This document shows positions 15,491-24,700 of a DNA stretch of 42,106 nucleotides, one piece after another; the first letter of the stretch is position 1, and each line of letters starts with the position of its first letter. The notes beneath the pieces were generated by a model. It was given only the letters and a program-made list of their open reading frames with translations, searched no databases and was not told the origin of the DNA. Made by a program: the position numbers and the translations under genes. The DNA comes from Pontibacterium sp049603715 (GTDB taxonomy: Bacteria > Pseudomonadota > Gammaproteobacteria > Pseudomonadales > Balneatricaceae). The stretch covers positions 1-42,106 of the forward strand of contig JBMYSW010000029.1 in assembly GCA_049603715.1 (NCBI GenBank), written 5' to 3'.

Positions 15491-15759
15491 TTATGGTGAT
15501 TATGCGGCCTTCTGCAAGGCCCTCTTAGGTGAAAATCACCAGCAACAGGCATACTGCCCTCGTCACCAAAAGGCTAAAAGCAGGCACAGAGGACCCATGC
15601 TCGTTACAGCAAGCCACTAAAAAATAAGGAGAAATAAAGAGGAATAAAGGGGAGTAGAAGGGCAGGTGCGAGTAAAACTACACGCAATTAAGGGTTAGAA
15701 ATAATCACTGGCATAAGCGCTAAATTCATAAGAAAAGTGGCAAGAGTGGCTTTTCACAC
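15491..15759. other. Intergenic stretch between the LexA box and pgeF
   Basis: No gene is supported in this stretch. It contains a 6-bp hairpin GGCCTT/AAGGCC near 15505-15520 and a 5-bp hairpin GGTGA/TCACC near 15528-15540, neither with a T run. Near 15736-15757 a GAAAAG/CTTTTC pairing downstream of pgeF may act as a weak terminator. Confidence 0.4.
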
Positions 15760-16506
15760 TTACTGTTCAGACTGAGAAAGCCACACCACGGTAGCGATAC
15801 GGCCTGTAGTAGATTGGCGGCGATAAGAGAAAAATTGTGGGTCAGAATAGGTGCAGTAGTCGCCGCCAGAGATCCAGTGTACACCCGCATCACTTAAGCG
15901 AATACGTGCCAATTGGTAGATATCAGCAAGCCATTTACCTTCGGCAGGCTGCGGTTTAAAGGCATCACTCACCGCAGGTTTGCTGGTGGCTGGAGCCGCC
16001 TCTTCAAAGGCCGCTTTAACCTCACTACCCACTTCAAAGACTTCTGGGCCAATAGCCGGGCCAAGCCACACATGTACTTGGCTTGGGTCATCAAAAACCG
16101 CAAGGGTTTGCTCCAGCACGCCCGATACAAGGCCACGCCAACCTGCATGGGCCACAGCCACCTTTTTACCGTCGCTAAAGCAGACAGGCAAACAATCAGC
16201 GGTCATGACCACACAAGCTTGCCCTAGTTGATCAGTCCAGCAAGCATCGGCAGTAGGAATCGCCTCTTCCGTGCCCGCTTTAATCACGTCAACACCATGT
16301 ACTTGGCTCAGCCATTGCGCTGGTGCAGTTAAGCCAACACTGGATAATAAGCGCTCGCGATTAGTAGCCACGGCTTGCGGCTCGTCGCCTACGTGATCAC
16401 CCAAGTTAAGGGCATCATAAGGCGGCAGACTAACACCGCCATCGCGAGTGGAGGTAAACGCATGAACATGGGCCGGTGCCGACCAAGTGGCAGCAATTCG
16501 TTTCAT
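15760..16506 (-). CDS. pgeF: Peptidoglycan editing factor PgeF (YfiH/LACC1 family)
   Basis: This cytoplasmic multicopper-oxidase-fold protein was long called polyphenol oxidase and is now linked to purine nucleoside and UDP-MurNAc editing activity. Metal-binding motifs are clear: LSQVHGVDV, VMTADCLPV and AHAGWRGLVSG, and the C-terminal GGDYCTYSDPQFFSYRR is typical. The length is 248 residues against 243 in E. coli. The ATG at 16506 has AGGT upstream. It lies 56 bases after rluD on the same strand, the conserved rluD-pgeF order, but clpB, which usually follows, is displaced by the mutasome cassette. Confidence 0.93.
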   Translation of the reverse strand: MKRIAATWSAPAHVHAFTSTRDGGVSLPPYDALNLGDHVGDEPQAVATNRERLLSSVGLTAPAQWLSQVHGVDVIKAGTEEAIPTADACWTDQLGQACVVMTADCLPVCFSDGKKVAVAHAGWRGLVSGVLEQTLAVFDDPSQVHVWLGPAIGPEVFEVGSEVKAAFEEAAPATSKPAVSDAFKPQPAEGKWLADIYQLARIRLSDAGVHWISGGDYCTYSDPQFFSYRRQSTTGRIATVVWLSQSEQ

Positions 16507-16562
16507 TGGTTTACCTCGTACTTATTTAAGGCGCACATTAAGGCGAAAGTTAGAGCTATGGG

Positions 16563-17531
16563 TTATAGGTCTACATCAAAGCGTTTAGCATCGGCACGTA
16601 AAATGGCGATCATACGCTGCATGTCTTCAGGTAGTGGCACTTCCCAAGACATTTGCTCGCCTGTACGTGGGTGCCATAGCTCAAGCTTTTTGGCATGTAG
16701 CGCTTGGCGTTTAAAGTCGCGCAGGCACTGCTGTAGTTGATCACTCACCCCTTTGGGTAAACGGAAACGGCCACCGTACAGCTGGTCACCCACCAGCGGG
16801 TAGTTAATGTAAGACATGTGCACACGAATTTGGTGCGTACGGCCTGTTTCGAGCTTTAAACGAATATGGGTGTGAGCACGAAACTTACTGAGCACACGGT
16901 AATGGGTAATGGCTTCTTTACCCACGCCCACAACCGCCATTTTTTGGCGATTTTTAGAGTGACGCCCCATCGGCTCATCCACACAGCCACCGCCGGTCAT
17001 GACTTGGTTAACCACGGCTTCGTATTCACGACCCATGCTGCGATCTTGCAGCTGCTCAACCAAGTTAGTTTGCGCCTCGATGGTTTTTGCCACCACCATC
17101 AAGCCAGTGGTATCCATATCCAAACGGTGCACAATACCCGCACGTGGCACAAGGTTAATGTCGGGGTAGTGATGCAGTAAGCCATTAAGCAAGGTGCCAT
17201 CATGGTGACCTGCCGCAGGGTGCACCACCAAGCCTGCAGGTTTGTTAATCACCAAAATATCGTCATCTTCATAGACGATATCTAAGTCCATCGCTTGAGG
17301 CTGGTGGTTATCATGCGTTTCTAGGGTGGCATCAATTTTTAGCCACTCGCCCCCAAACAGCTTGTCGCGCGTGCGGTAGATTTTACCGTCAACCGTCAGC
17401 TCACCCGACTTAATCCACGACTGTAAACGCGAGCGCGAATACTGAGGAAAAATCTCTGCCACAGCTTGGTCTAAACGTTTACCCACCAAGTGGCTGGGTA
17501 CCTGTTCTTCTAATTTAATTTCTTCTGACAT
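16563..17531 (-). CDS. rluD: 23S rRNA pseudouridine synthase RluD
   Basis: RluD makes pseudouridines 1911, 1915 and 1917 of 23S rRNA helix 69, aiding ribosome assembly. An N-terminal S4 domain (KRLDQAVAEIFPQYSRSRLQSWIKSGEL) is followed by the RluA-type catalytic domain. GIVHRLDMDTTGLMVVAKT carries the catalytic Asp at residue 138, and ETGRTHQIRVHM follows. The length, 322 residues, fits. It is divergent from bamD, a conserved arrangement, and is followed by pgeF. Confidence 0.95.
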   Translation of the reverse strand: MSEEIKLEEQVPSHLVGKRLDQAVAEIFPQYSRSRLQSWIKSGELTVDGKIYRTRDKLFGGEWLKIDATLETHDNHQPQAMDLDIVYEDDDILVINKPAGLVVHPAAGHHDGTLLNGLLHHYPDINLVPRAGIVHRLDMDTTGLMVVAKTIEAQTNLVEQLQDRSMGREYEAVVNQVMTGGGCVDEPMGRHSKNRQKMAVVGVGKEAITHYRVLSKFRAHTHIRLKLETGRTHQIRVHMSYINYPLVGDQLYGGRFRLPKGVSDQLQQCLRDFKRQALHAKKLELWHPRTGEQMSWEVPLPEDMQRMIAILRADAKRFDVDL

Positions 17532-17614
17532 GGAATCTCTTGATCGTTGCCTAGGGGCTTTGGCTTATAAGGGGGTTGTGTTTAAATAAGCCCACACAAT
17601 AGGCCTTGTTAACC

Positions 17615-17623
17615 TGCTATTAT
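17615..17623 (+). promoter_or_regulatory. Extended -10 element, likely bamD promoter
   Basis: TGCTATTAT at 17615-17623 is an extended -10 (TGN plus TATTAT). No convincing -35 lies 17 bases upstream. Transcription would begin near 17630, about 34 bases before the bamD ATG. Confidence 0.4.
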
Positions 17624-17663
17624 AGCGGTTTATGGCCAAAGACTACCATTGAGATTCCAGCAC

Positions 17664-18467
17664 ATGCGTATCAAACCGCTTTTAGCCGCTTTATTGGTGA
17701 CTCTTGTTGCCACTGGCTGCAGTAACAATGACCAAAAGCCCGAAGTCACTATTCCTGAGCAAACCCTTTACCAAGAGGCGATGAGCGCGCTTGAAAGTAA
17801 CAACTTTTTAACCGCGCTCGAAAAGCTAGAACTATTAGAGGCTCGCTACCCATTTGGTCGTTACTCTGAGCAAGCCCAACTTGAGCTCATTTACGCAAAC
17901 TACCGCAGTGGTGAATCTATGGCGGCCCGCGCAGCAGCCGACCGCTTTATTCGTTTGCACCCCAACCACGAAAACATTGATTACGCTTACTACCTCAAAG
18001 GCCTAACCGCTTTTGAGCAAGACCAAAGCGCCATCGTAAAGTACCTACCACTGGACGAGACGCAACGCGACCCAGGTGCAGCGCTTGAGGGTTTTGAAAG
18101 CTTTAAACAGCTCATTACCCTGTACCCAGACAGCCCTTACGCCGGCGACGCCAAAAAGCGTATGGTGCACCTTAAAAACCGCATTGCAGGTAACGAAGTG
18201 AACGTTGGTCGCTACTACATTAAGCGCGGCGCTTACCTCGCGGCAGCCAACCGCGGCCGCTACGTCATCGAAAACCTACAACCCACCGCGGCAACACCTG
18301 ATGCATTAGCTGTGATGGTTGAGGCTTACACCTTACTCGAGATGACAGACCTTGCGGCCGATGCTCAAGCTCTGCTTGATCAAAACTACCCAGAGTATGT
18401 CATCGACCCTGTTAAAAAGCGTGAAAAGACCATTCTAGACGCCATTACCTTCGACTTGTTCTACTAA
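17664..18467 (+). CDS. bamD: Outer membrane assembly lipoprotein BamD
   Basis: This essential partner of BamA in the beta-barrel assembly machine is anchored to the inner leaflet of the outer membrane. The lipoprotein signal MRIKPLLAALLVTLVATGC has its lipobox VATG-Cys at residues 16-19. TPR-type repeats follow (ALEKLELLEARYPFGRYSEQAQLELIYANYRSGES, then DYAYYLKGLTAF). The length is 267 residues against 245 in E. coli. I use the ATG at 17664, because it begins the signal peptide; an upstream TTG at 17649 in frame is unlikely. It is divergent from rluD and followed by a FrnE-like gene. Confidence 0.95.
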   Translation: MRIKPLLAALLVTLVATGCSNNDQKPEVTIPEQTLYQEAMSALESNNFLTALEKLELLEARYPFGRYSEQAQLELIYANYRSGESMAARAAADRFIRLHPNHENIDYAYYLKGLTAFEQDQSAIVKYLPLDETQRDPGAALEGFESFKQLITLYPDSPYAGDAKKRMVHLKNRIAGNEVNVGRYYIKRGAYLAAANRGRYVIENLQPTAATPDALAVMVEAYTLLEMTDLAADAQALLDQNYPEYVIDPVKKREKTILDAITFDLFY

Positions 18468-18569
18468 CAAAGCACGGGCAGGTGAGCAAAGGATAACGCC
18501 CTGCCTGTAAGCCAATGCTCGGCTGAGCTGACCAAACAACACCTCACACCATAAACAAGAGACTTTGCT

Positions 18570-19229
18570 ATGAAACCCCGCGTTCAAATTCAATTTATTT
18601 CTGATGTTATGTGCCCTTGGTGTGTTGTTGGCCTTGGCAATTTAAAGCAGGCCCTTGCGGCACTCGAAGATGAATACACGGCCGACATCGTTTGCCAACC
18701 TTTTGAAATTAACCCAGAGATGGTGGAAGAGGGCGAGCAGATTCAAGAGCATCTGATGGAAAAGTACAAAATGACGGCCGAAGACTATGTTCAAAGCCGT
18801 GAAGAGCTGATTAGCCGCGGTCAAGCAATCGGCTTTGAGTATCACTATGACGATAACAGCCGAATCTGGAACTCATTTGATGCCCATCGCTTGCTGCACT
18901 GGGCTCAACCACAAGGGCAACAATTAGCGTTAAAAGAAGCCCTATTCCAAGCCCACTTTCACGATAACCGCAATGTCAGCGATCACGCTATTTTGGCCGA
19001 GGTGGCCGCCTCTGTTGGCCTCAACCAAGAAGAAGCCCTTGCGCTATTGGCAAGTGACCAGTTTGCGGATGAGGTACGCCAACAAGAGCAGTACTGGCAT
19101 AAAAACGGTGTAAGTTCAGTCCCGTCTATCGTGATTAACGACAAATATTTGATTACGGGTGGTCAGCCCGCTCATGTGTTTCAACAAGCCATTGCCAACA
19201 TCATGGCCGAAGAAGCCGCCAGCGCATAA
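18570..19229 (+). CDS. DsbA-family thiol oxidoreductase, FrnE-like
   Basis: The thioredoxin-fold protein has 219 residues and the active-site motif CPWC near residue 16 (ISDVMCPWCVVGLGNL). The long helical insert is typical of the FrnE/HCCA-isomerase branch, and the cis-Pro loop lies at VSSVPSIVINDKYLITGGQP. No signal peptide is seen, so it should act in the cytoplasm, unlike DsbA. FrnE in Deinococcus is linked to oxidative stress tolerance; the substrate here is unknown. It lies between bamD and thiO, the place where P. aeruginosa carries pilS and pilR. Confidence 0.88.
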   Translation: MKPRVQIQFISDVMCPWCVVGLGNLKQALAALEDEYTADIVCQPFEINPEMVEEGEQIQEHLMEKYKMTAEDYVQSREELISRGQAIGFEYHYDDNSRIWNSFDAHRLLHWAQPQGQQLALKEALFQAHFHDNRNVSDHAILAEVAASVGLNQEEALALLASDQFADEVRQQEQYWHKNGVSSVPSIVINDKYLITGGQPAHVFQQAIANIMAEEAASA

Positions 19230-19246
19230 GTACTCGCTTGCGATCA

Positions 19247-19275
19247 TACCGCCTCATTCATCAAACGAGGCGGTA
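19247..19275. repeat. Perfect hairpin spanning the thiO stop codon
   Basis: TACCGCCTC (19247-19255) pairs with GAGGCGGTA (19267-19275) around an 11-base loop. The left arm starts in the frnE-thiO gap and the right arm is thiO coding sequence, between two convergent genes. No T run follows on either strand, so it is not a typical intrinsic terminator, but it may block or end convergent transcripts. Confidence 0.45.
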
Positions 19276-20369
19276 CCTAAACGTTCGGCTGTTAAAGCAT
19301 AAGCACTTGGGTTAACGATCGGCGCACGGCCCAGCAACAAGTCAGACATCAATCGTGTTGACGCTGGGGCTAACACCAAACCGTTACGATACTGCCCCGC
19401 ATTTACACTTAACCCATCATAGCCGGGTACCGCACCAATGTAAGGTACGCCTGTTGGCGACCCAGGACGTAAACCACACCAGTGATGCTCCACTTCGTAG
19501 TCCGCTAATGCAGGCATAATGCCTAGGGCACTCTCGTATAGAGTGTCATAAGCGGCTTGGGTCGTTTGCTTATCAAAGCTACCGTGCTCTAGCGTACTAC
19601 CAATCAAAATACGGCCGTCGTTACGCGGAATAATATAACGCGCCCCTTCAAGCACCACCCTATTAAGCACGCCGGGCTTTGCCTTAAACAGCATCATTTG
19701 ACCACGCACCGGTGCCACTGGCAGGTTTAAACCCAAGCCTTCAAGTAGCTGCCCCGTCCATGCGCCCGTACACAGCACCGTATGGCCCGCCTCTATGTTG
19801 CCTTTTGCGGTTTGTACTCCTGTCACCTGACCGTTATCAATCAGTAAACCCTGCATACCTTGCGACTCTTTGATTGTCACATTCGCACGGCGATTCAGGC
19901 TTTCACGCAAACATGCCACCAAACGGGGGTTACGCACGCTGGCTACTTCAGGCATCCACAGTGCCTGTGTTTGCTTTTGGGCTAGGTTCGGTTCTAGCTC
20001 ATGAACAAAGCTCGCCTCCACTTGCCTTAACGGGCGACCAAAATCATTCGCCCATGCCAAGGCTTTATCGGCGTCATCAACCGCCAACATCAACATGCCT
20101 TTTTGGCGTAGCTCAGGGTCGAGCCCCGTTTCTTCTTGCAGGGCCTGCGCCAAATGCACATAACTACTTTGCGACCAACTTGCCAAACGCGTCACTTCAG
20201 GGCGGTAACGCCAAGGGTAAAGAGGCGACACAATACCGCCACCGGCCCATGAGGCTTCTTTGCCACACGCTTGACGATCCACTAAGGTCACGCTTGCGCC
20301 TGCATCTGATAACTCACGTGCGAGCATCATGCCCATCACGCCGCCGCCAACCACTAAAAAATCTGACAT
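19254..20369 (-). CDS. thiO: Glycine oxidase ThiO (FAD-dependent)
   Basis: This flavoenzyme oxidises glycine to the imine used in thiazole formation for thiamine synthesis. The N terminus has the FAD dinucleotide loop VVGGGVMGMMLARELSDAGASVTLVD and then ASWAGGGIVSPLYPWRY. Further DAO-family marks are VLCTGAWTG, PVRGQMMLF, the GLRPGSPTGVPYIG loop and a C-terminal GQYRNGLVLAP. The length, 371 residues, is normal. GGAG precedes the ATG by 5 bases. No thiamine synthesis gene (thiS, thiG, thiE) is nearby. It lies downstream of fimT on the same strand, the neighbour relation seen in P. aeruginosa. Confidence 0.9.
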   Translation of the reverse strand: MSDFLVVGGGVMGMMLARELSDAGASVTLVDRQACGKEASWAGGGIVSPLYPWRYRPEVTRLASWSQSSYVHLAQALQEETGLDPELRQKGMLMLAVDDADKALAWANDFGRPLRQVEASFVHELEPNLAQKQTQALWMPEVASVRNPRLVACLRESLNRRANVTIKESQGMQGLLIDNGQVTGVQTAKGNIEAGHTVLCTGAWTGQLLEGLGLNLPVAPVRGQMMLFKAKPGVLNRVVLEGARYIIPRNDGRILIGSTLEHGSFDKQTTQAAYDTLYESALGIMPALADYEVEHHWCGLRPGSPTGVPYIGAVPGYDGLSVNAGQYRNGLVLAPASTRLMSDLLLGRAPIVNPSAYALTAERLGTASFDE

Positions 20370-20485
20370 GCTTGCTCCATAAAACCGAAAGAAGGCGCTT
20401 TTCGCTCATCCGTGCACCACTATACCAAGCCTTACGTAAAGCCGCCTGCCTTTAGGTCAAGTTGAACCCTGCTAAGTCATCACAC

Positions 20486-21091
20486 CTAACCGCCCTCAGC
20501 CAACCACGCACTCAAGCTCCCTTGATCTGACGATGAAAGACTCGCTGTACGCACACGCCCAGTCATTTGGGCAACTAAGCGCTTACCTTCACTTAAATCA
20601 TGGTCGCTAAATACGTAAAATGAGCCGAGCGTTGAGGGATTAAGATAACCAGAAGCTTGATAGCGAATGAGATCGCCACGGTTCCATACCACTCGCACCG
20701 ACGCATCAAAGGCCAGCACTCGAATAAGTGGCTCAGTAGAGGACTCCCAAAGGCGATTATTGTTCGTGTCTTCAAACAGAAGCGCCTGTTGCCACTGTCG
20801 TTTGCCACGCAAGCCATGCCCGGCACACAGGCTGTCGCTGGTTGCACGACATAGAGCAATGGGAGCCGAGCGATTGATCGCCTCGGTTCGCATCAAAGCC
20901 AAGTGGCTTTTGAGGTAATGGCTGGTGGCCTCGACTTTGTTTTTTCGTAACCAGTCGGACATATCGGGTATCGCAATCAGACATAAAATTGCGACACAAC
21001 TTAAGCAAACCAGCAGTTCGATTAGGGTAAATCCTGCGAAAGGCGTACAGCACCACACCGCCCTACGCTCAATGCGATAGGGGTTATTCAT
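20486..21091 (-). CDS. fimT: Minor pilin FimT (GspH/FimT family)
   Basis: This type IV pilin-like protein of about 201 residues has a prepilin cleavage site in FAG-FTLIELLVCLS, with Glu at position 5 of the mature form, and a hydrophobic N-terminal helix. The GspH-type body contains HLALMRTEAINRSAPIALCR and a C-terminal beta region. The ATG at 21091 is preferred because AAGGA lies 8 bases upstream; the GTG at 21097 is too close to it. FimT of some bacteria binds DNA during natural transformation; that role here is unproven. It follows pilE after a 138-base gap containing a strong hairpin, so it may be separately expressed. Confidence 0.85.
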   Translation of the reverse strand: MNNPYRIERRAVWCCTPFAGFTLIELLVCLSCVAILCLIAIPDMSDWLRKNKVEATSHYLKSHLALMRTEAINRSAPIALCRATSDSLCAGHGLRGKRQWQQALLFEDTNNNRLWESSTEPLIRVLAFDASVRVVWNRGDLIRYQASGYLNPSTLGSFYVFSDHDLSEGKRLVAQMTGRVRTASLSSSDQGSLSAWLAEGG

Positions 21092-21135
21092 TCCCACAAT
21101 CCTTTGTAGGTTTAACAGGTCAGTTTAACGGCTAT

Positions 21136-21158
21136 GACAGGTTCGTCCTGAACCTGTC
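21136..21158. repeat. Perfect 9-bp hairpin between pilE and fimT
   Basis: GACAGGTTC (21136-21144) pairs exactly with GAACCTGTC (21150-21158) around GTCCT. No T run follows on either strand, so it does not look like a standard terminator. It could be an mRNA-processing site or a repeat element; no second copy was noticed in the window. Confidence 0.5.
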
Positions 21159-21229
21159 GCCTTTAACCACACTAGCGCGCAGCCTGTACCTTAAACAACC
21201 ATAAAAGCTGTAAATTAGCCCCTTACAAG

Positions 21230-21658
21230 CTACCAACAGCCGCTGACACTGGTGCTGTCTTTCACTGCGCCTTTGCTACCTGTATGTGTCACGCTTAAGG
21301 TGCCACACTCATCATTGTTTTGCCCTCCCGCAGAGGTAGGAGTCGCGGTTAGAGTATAGGTGCCCGAGGTAGAAGCAGACACAGCAAAGTTATAGTAAGT
21401 CGTGTCACCGCCATTTGGCGACGTGGTAAACGGCAAAGTGCGCTTGGTGCCTGAGGTATCAGCGGTATAGCGGCCATCAACGGTAAACTGCCGCTCCATC
21501 CATTGGGCCAGCTCAAGTAACTCACCTTGCGCTTGGGCGCGACGACTGTCGCGTACATAGTCCATATAGTTGGGATAGGCGATGGCCACTAAAATCGCCA
21601 CCACCAATACAGCGATCATCAGTTCGATCAGAGTGAAGCCCATTTGCTTTGTGTTCAT
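21230..21658 (-). CDS. pilE: Minor pilin PilE
   Basis: The class IVa pilin-like protein has 142 residues and the cleavage motif KQMG-FTLIELMIAVLVVAILVAIAYPNY, with Glu at position 5. A short globular domain follows with a Cys pair near the C terminus (DECGTL and SGCW). In the minor-pilin operon it acts with FimU, PilV, PilW and PilX to prime pilus assembly, as shown in Pseudomonas. AAGGA precedes the ATG by about 6 bases. It is 43 bases downstream of pilY1, so it is probably in the same operon. Confidence 0.92.
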   Translation of the reverse strand: MNTKQMGFTLIELMIAVLVVAILVAIAYPNYMDYVRDSRRAQAQGELLELAQWMERQFTVDGRYTADTSGTKRTLPFTTSPNGGDTTYYNFAVSASTSGTYTLTATPTSAGGQNNDECGTLSVTHTGSKGAVKDSTSVSGCW

Positions 21659-21701
21659 TTGCTGTCCTTAGTTTTCTACCTACAGAGTTATCGCTGTTTA
21701 T

Positions 21702-24700
21702 CTATTGAATCTGGATCCAAGACTGACGCCCAAGACGCTCACCTGAGGATTCCAATACCGTTTCAATTTCGCCTGTGGAGCCCGAGAGGTATTTGATTTC
21801 GTTCACCCCTGTCGAAATCACAGCTGGGGTAGAAACCACACCCACCGTTGATTTACGCCCTGACACAGGCACATCCACTTCACTGGTACTGCCGTCAGAA
21901 TTGGTCACAGTAATGGTGATAAAGTCGGCCGTGTTTATTTCATCGTCGCCATTAACATCAAATGGCGACTCTTCTAATCGACCACCGGTGTAAACATTAA
22001 GCTCCATTAACCAACTACCACCACCAAACGCACAAGGGTTCTCCTCAAGTGTTTGCGTGGTAAAAATCACACGACCACCTCGAACAATCGGTGCCGAAAC
22101 CACGCGCTCACCTGGATAATTTATCGAGTCTAAATCCATGTACCAGCCTTTTTTGCTGGTGTAGTCCACATCGTAATTTGTGGTGATCCTAAAGTCAGTA
22201 TCGGCTTCTGCTACATAGACCTCAGAGATAATATTTTGTTCTTGTAAAACGCTACGACCCGATACCGTCGCACCCGCATCGTGAATGCCATAAAAGCTCT
22301 GCTCTTGTGTTGAGGTCAGGTCTGACTGTTCTAAATAGCGCCCCGTACCAAACAGCACCAATAAAGAGCCATCGCCATCTTCATGCTCAACGACTTCAGG
22401 CTTTGAAGTAATAGGCTGCGGGCTGGCGCAGTTATCGTCCTCACAGGCTCTAAACAATGGCTCCGACGTCGAGCCAGACTTATAAGCCACCTTCCATTGG
22501 CTGGAGTTAGAAGAACTTAAGTCAAACTTCCAAAGGTTGCCGTAGACATCCCCAGCGTAAGCCGTATCCGCAAGCTTGTTACCATCGGTGTCCACCACAA
22601 TAGGCTCTGATAAACCATTAGGTTTACTGCTTGTGCCGTCAAACCCTGTGTCGATAAACGCCCAATCCGTCGGATCAGCAAGATTCACTACATAAAGCCC
22701 CGCTTTGTGGTTAGCGCTTTCGTAACCATTGCCAAATACAGCGCCCCAGTCACCGTTTTCTAATTTAACAATCGATGCTTTACCAAAGGTGTAACCCAGC
22801 TCACTAAGATCTGTGTCGTCTAAGTCCCATAAGACATCATTCTCGCTAAAATTGGTGGGCGACGATACATCAAGTGCAAATACACCGGCACCGCCGCCAC
22901 CCAGCAAGCCCACAAGCACGCTACCCCAACGCTCAAAGCCAGCACTACCTGTATCTTTGTAATCGATGTAGGCATCGCCCACCCTTGCCCCCGCATCAAC
23001 GTAGTATAAATGACTGTACTCCGGATCAGTTAGAGCACTCAGGCGGCTGTAAAGCGCTTTGGGGACATAAGCAAAAACCTCTTCTCCTTCGCAGTCGCTA
23101 TCTGCCACTACACAGCCTTCTGTGGTATCACCTTCACCTAAGAAAGCATGCAACATGCCGTCATTAGCTCCCACGTAGACCATTGGAGTTCGGCCACTCT
23201 TACCTGTGGCAGATGTTGATGTAAGGTATTGGTAGTAGCTATCAACAGCCTCAGTACCCACAGACACTGTGCCTTCTACTCCATAGTAGTTAAAGTTTTC
23301 AGAGCTTGAATACACAGGGTCTGAGTTGATAATGTCGCCCAGTAAGGTTTCCCGTTTACGAAAATCACCCCCCTCATCAGCGCGACTTCCTCGCAAATAA
23401 GCAATACGTTCTTTACCTTTACCGTCGGTTACACCATCGACTTGATTAAGGTGTGCCATTTGTGTACTGCTAAAGCTACCTGCGTCCCACTCGGCTTCAG
23501 TAAAAGGGAGCCCCCCACTATTGTAACTGTAGATATTTCGCGCACTTTCTTCAGGAATAAGAGAAGCTGCTGCCCAAGCCTCTTCCTCAACTGCTCCTGT
23601 AACGCTGTTAAGTGGGTAGGCTGTCAGCTCGCCATCCCAAGATTCAGAAGTAAAACGTGCTTGGTATATTTTGGATCCGGTATTGAGTCGTTGGGAGTTT
23701 AGCGCCACCGTAGTGGCACTCGAAATATGCTTTTGTACATCTTCTAAGGCATCTTTTAACGCTTGTGAAAGCTCGGTGGCATTATATGCGCTGAGGTACT
23801 TCCCTCGACCATTCCATGCCGCATGGCGAAGGTCATCAATTTGATTATTAGACGGCCATGTAAAGGCAGCCTCTGCGTCTGTAGGATCACTACTTAAGCT
23901 GCCCTCAACACCAAACCCAACCGTATAAGTGATCATATGTTGCGCAGGATTAGGGTCATTATCGCTGCCTGCCGACATATCTTGGATGTACGGGGCTAAA
24001 TCTCGCTCATAATAATGCATCGCCACATCTGCGAGTGTATTACTCGCCCTATCAGCATAAGACGCACCATCAAAGTCCGTATTTCCGTCACCATCTGTGT
24101 TACCTACGCCTTTTGCAAGACCCACATTGTTGTAACCATCTGTCATCAAAACAGTAAAGTTTTTTTGGCACATCCCTCCATCACCCTCAGGCAAAATAGG
24201 GGATGCTGGCGTAGGTGCTGTAGCAGCAAGCCCAAATAGATCATTAACGTATTCTGTGACACCTACTTCATAGTAATTACCTGCACGATACAGCGCGGTT
24301 CGTAAAGGTGTATTCCCATCCAAGTCGTTATCAACCGCAAACAATGTATCTAAAACGGCTAGCTTATTTGCTTGAGCAGTCGTATCCACAGGCGCCGTAA
24401 TATCATCTACATCTTTGACCTCAATGCCCGTATTTCCTGTTTGCGTCACTAAGTTGATCATCGCTAAGCCTACTCGATCTTGAGACTCAGAAATAACCTG
24501 CGAAAAAGCAGACTTAGCGACATACTCTCTTTTGCGATAATAAGAAAACCAATTAGCAAAATTAACCTGCTGCTCGGCGCTCATATTAGTAATCGAAACA
24601 CAGCCAGGCACAAGCCCGCTTTCACAATAGAAGCGATAGTTACTTGAATAAGTATTCGTGTTTGGGCATTCGCCATCATCGTACTCCCCGTCGCCGTCGG

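Noticed and set aside
15408..15620. Open frame across the LexA box and imuA start on the plus strand
   Set aside because: It covers the SOS operator and the first codons of imuA; no family resemblance and no ribosome site.
15736..15757. GAAAAG/CTTTTC pairing after pgeF as a terminator
   Set aside because: The stem is only 6 bp with a long loop and no clear T run beyond the arm, so it is mentioned only as a weak possibility.
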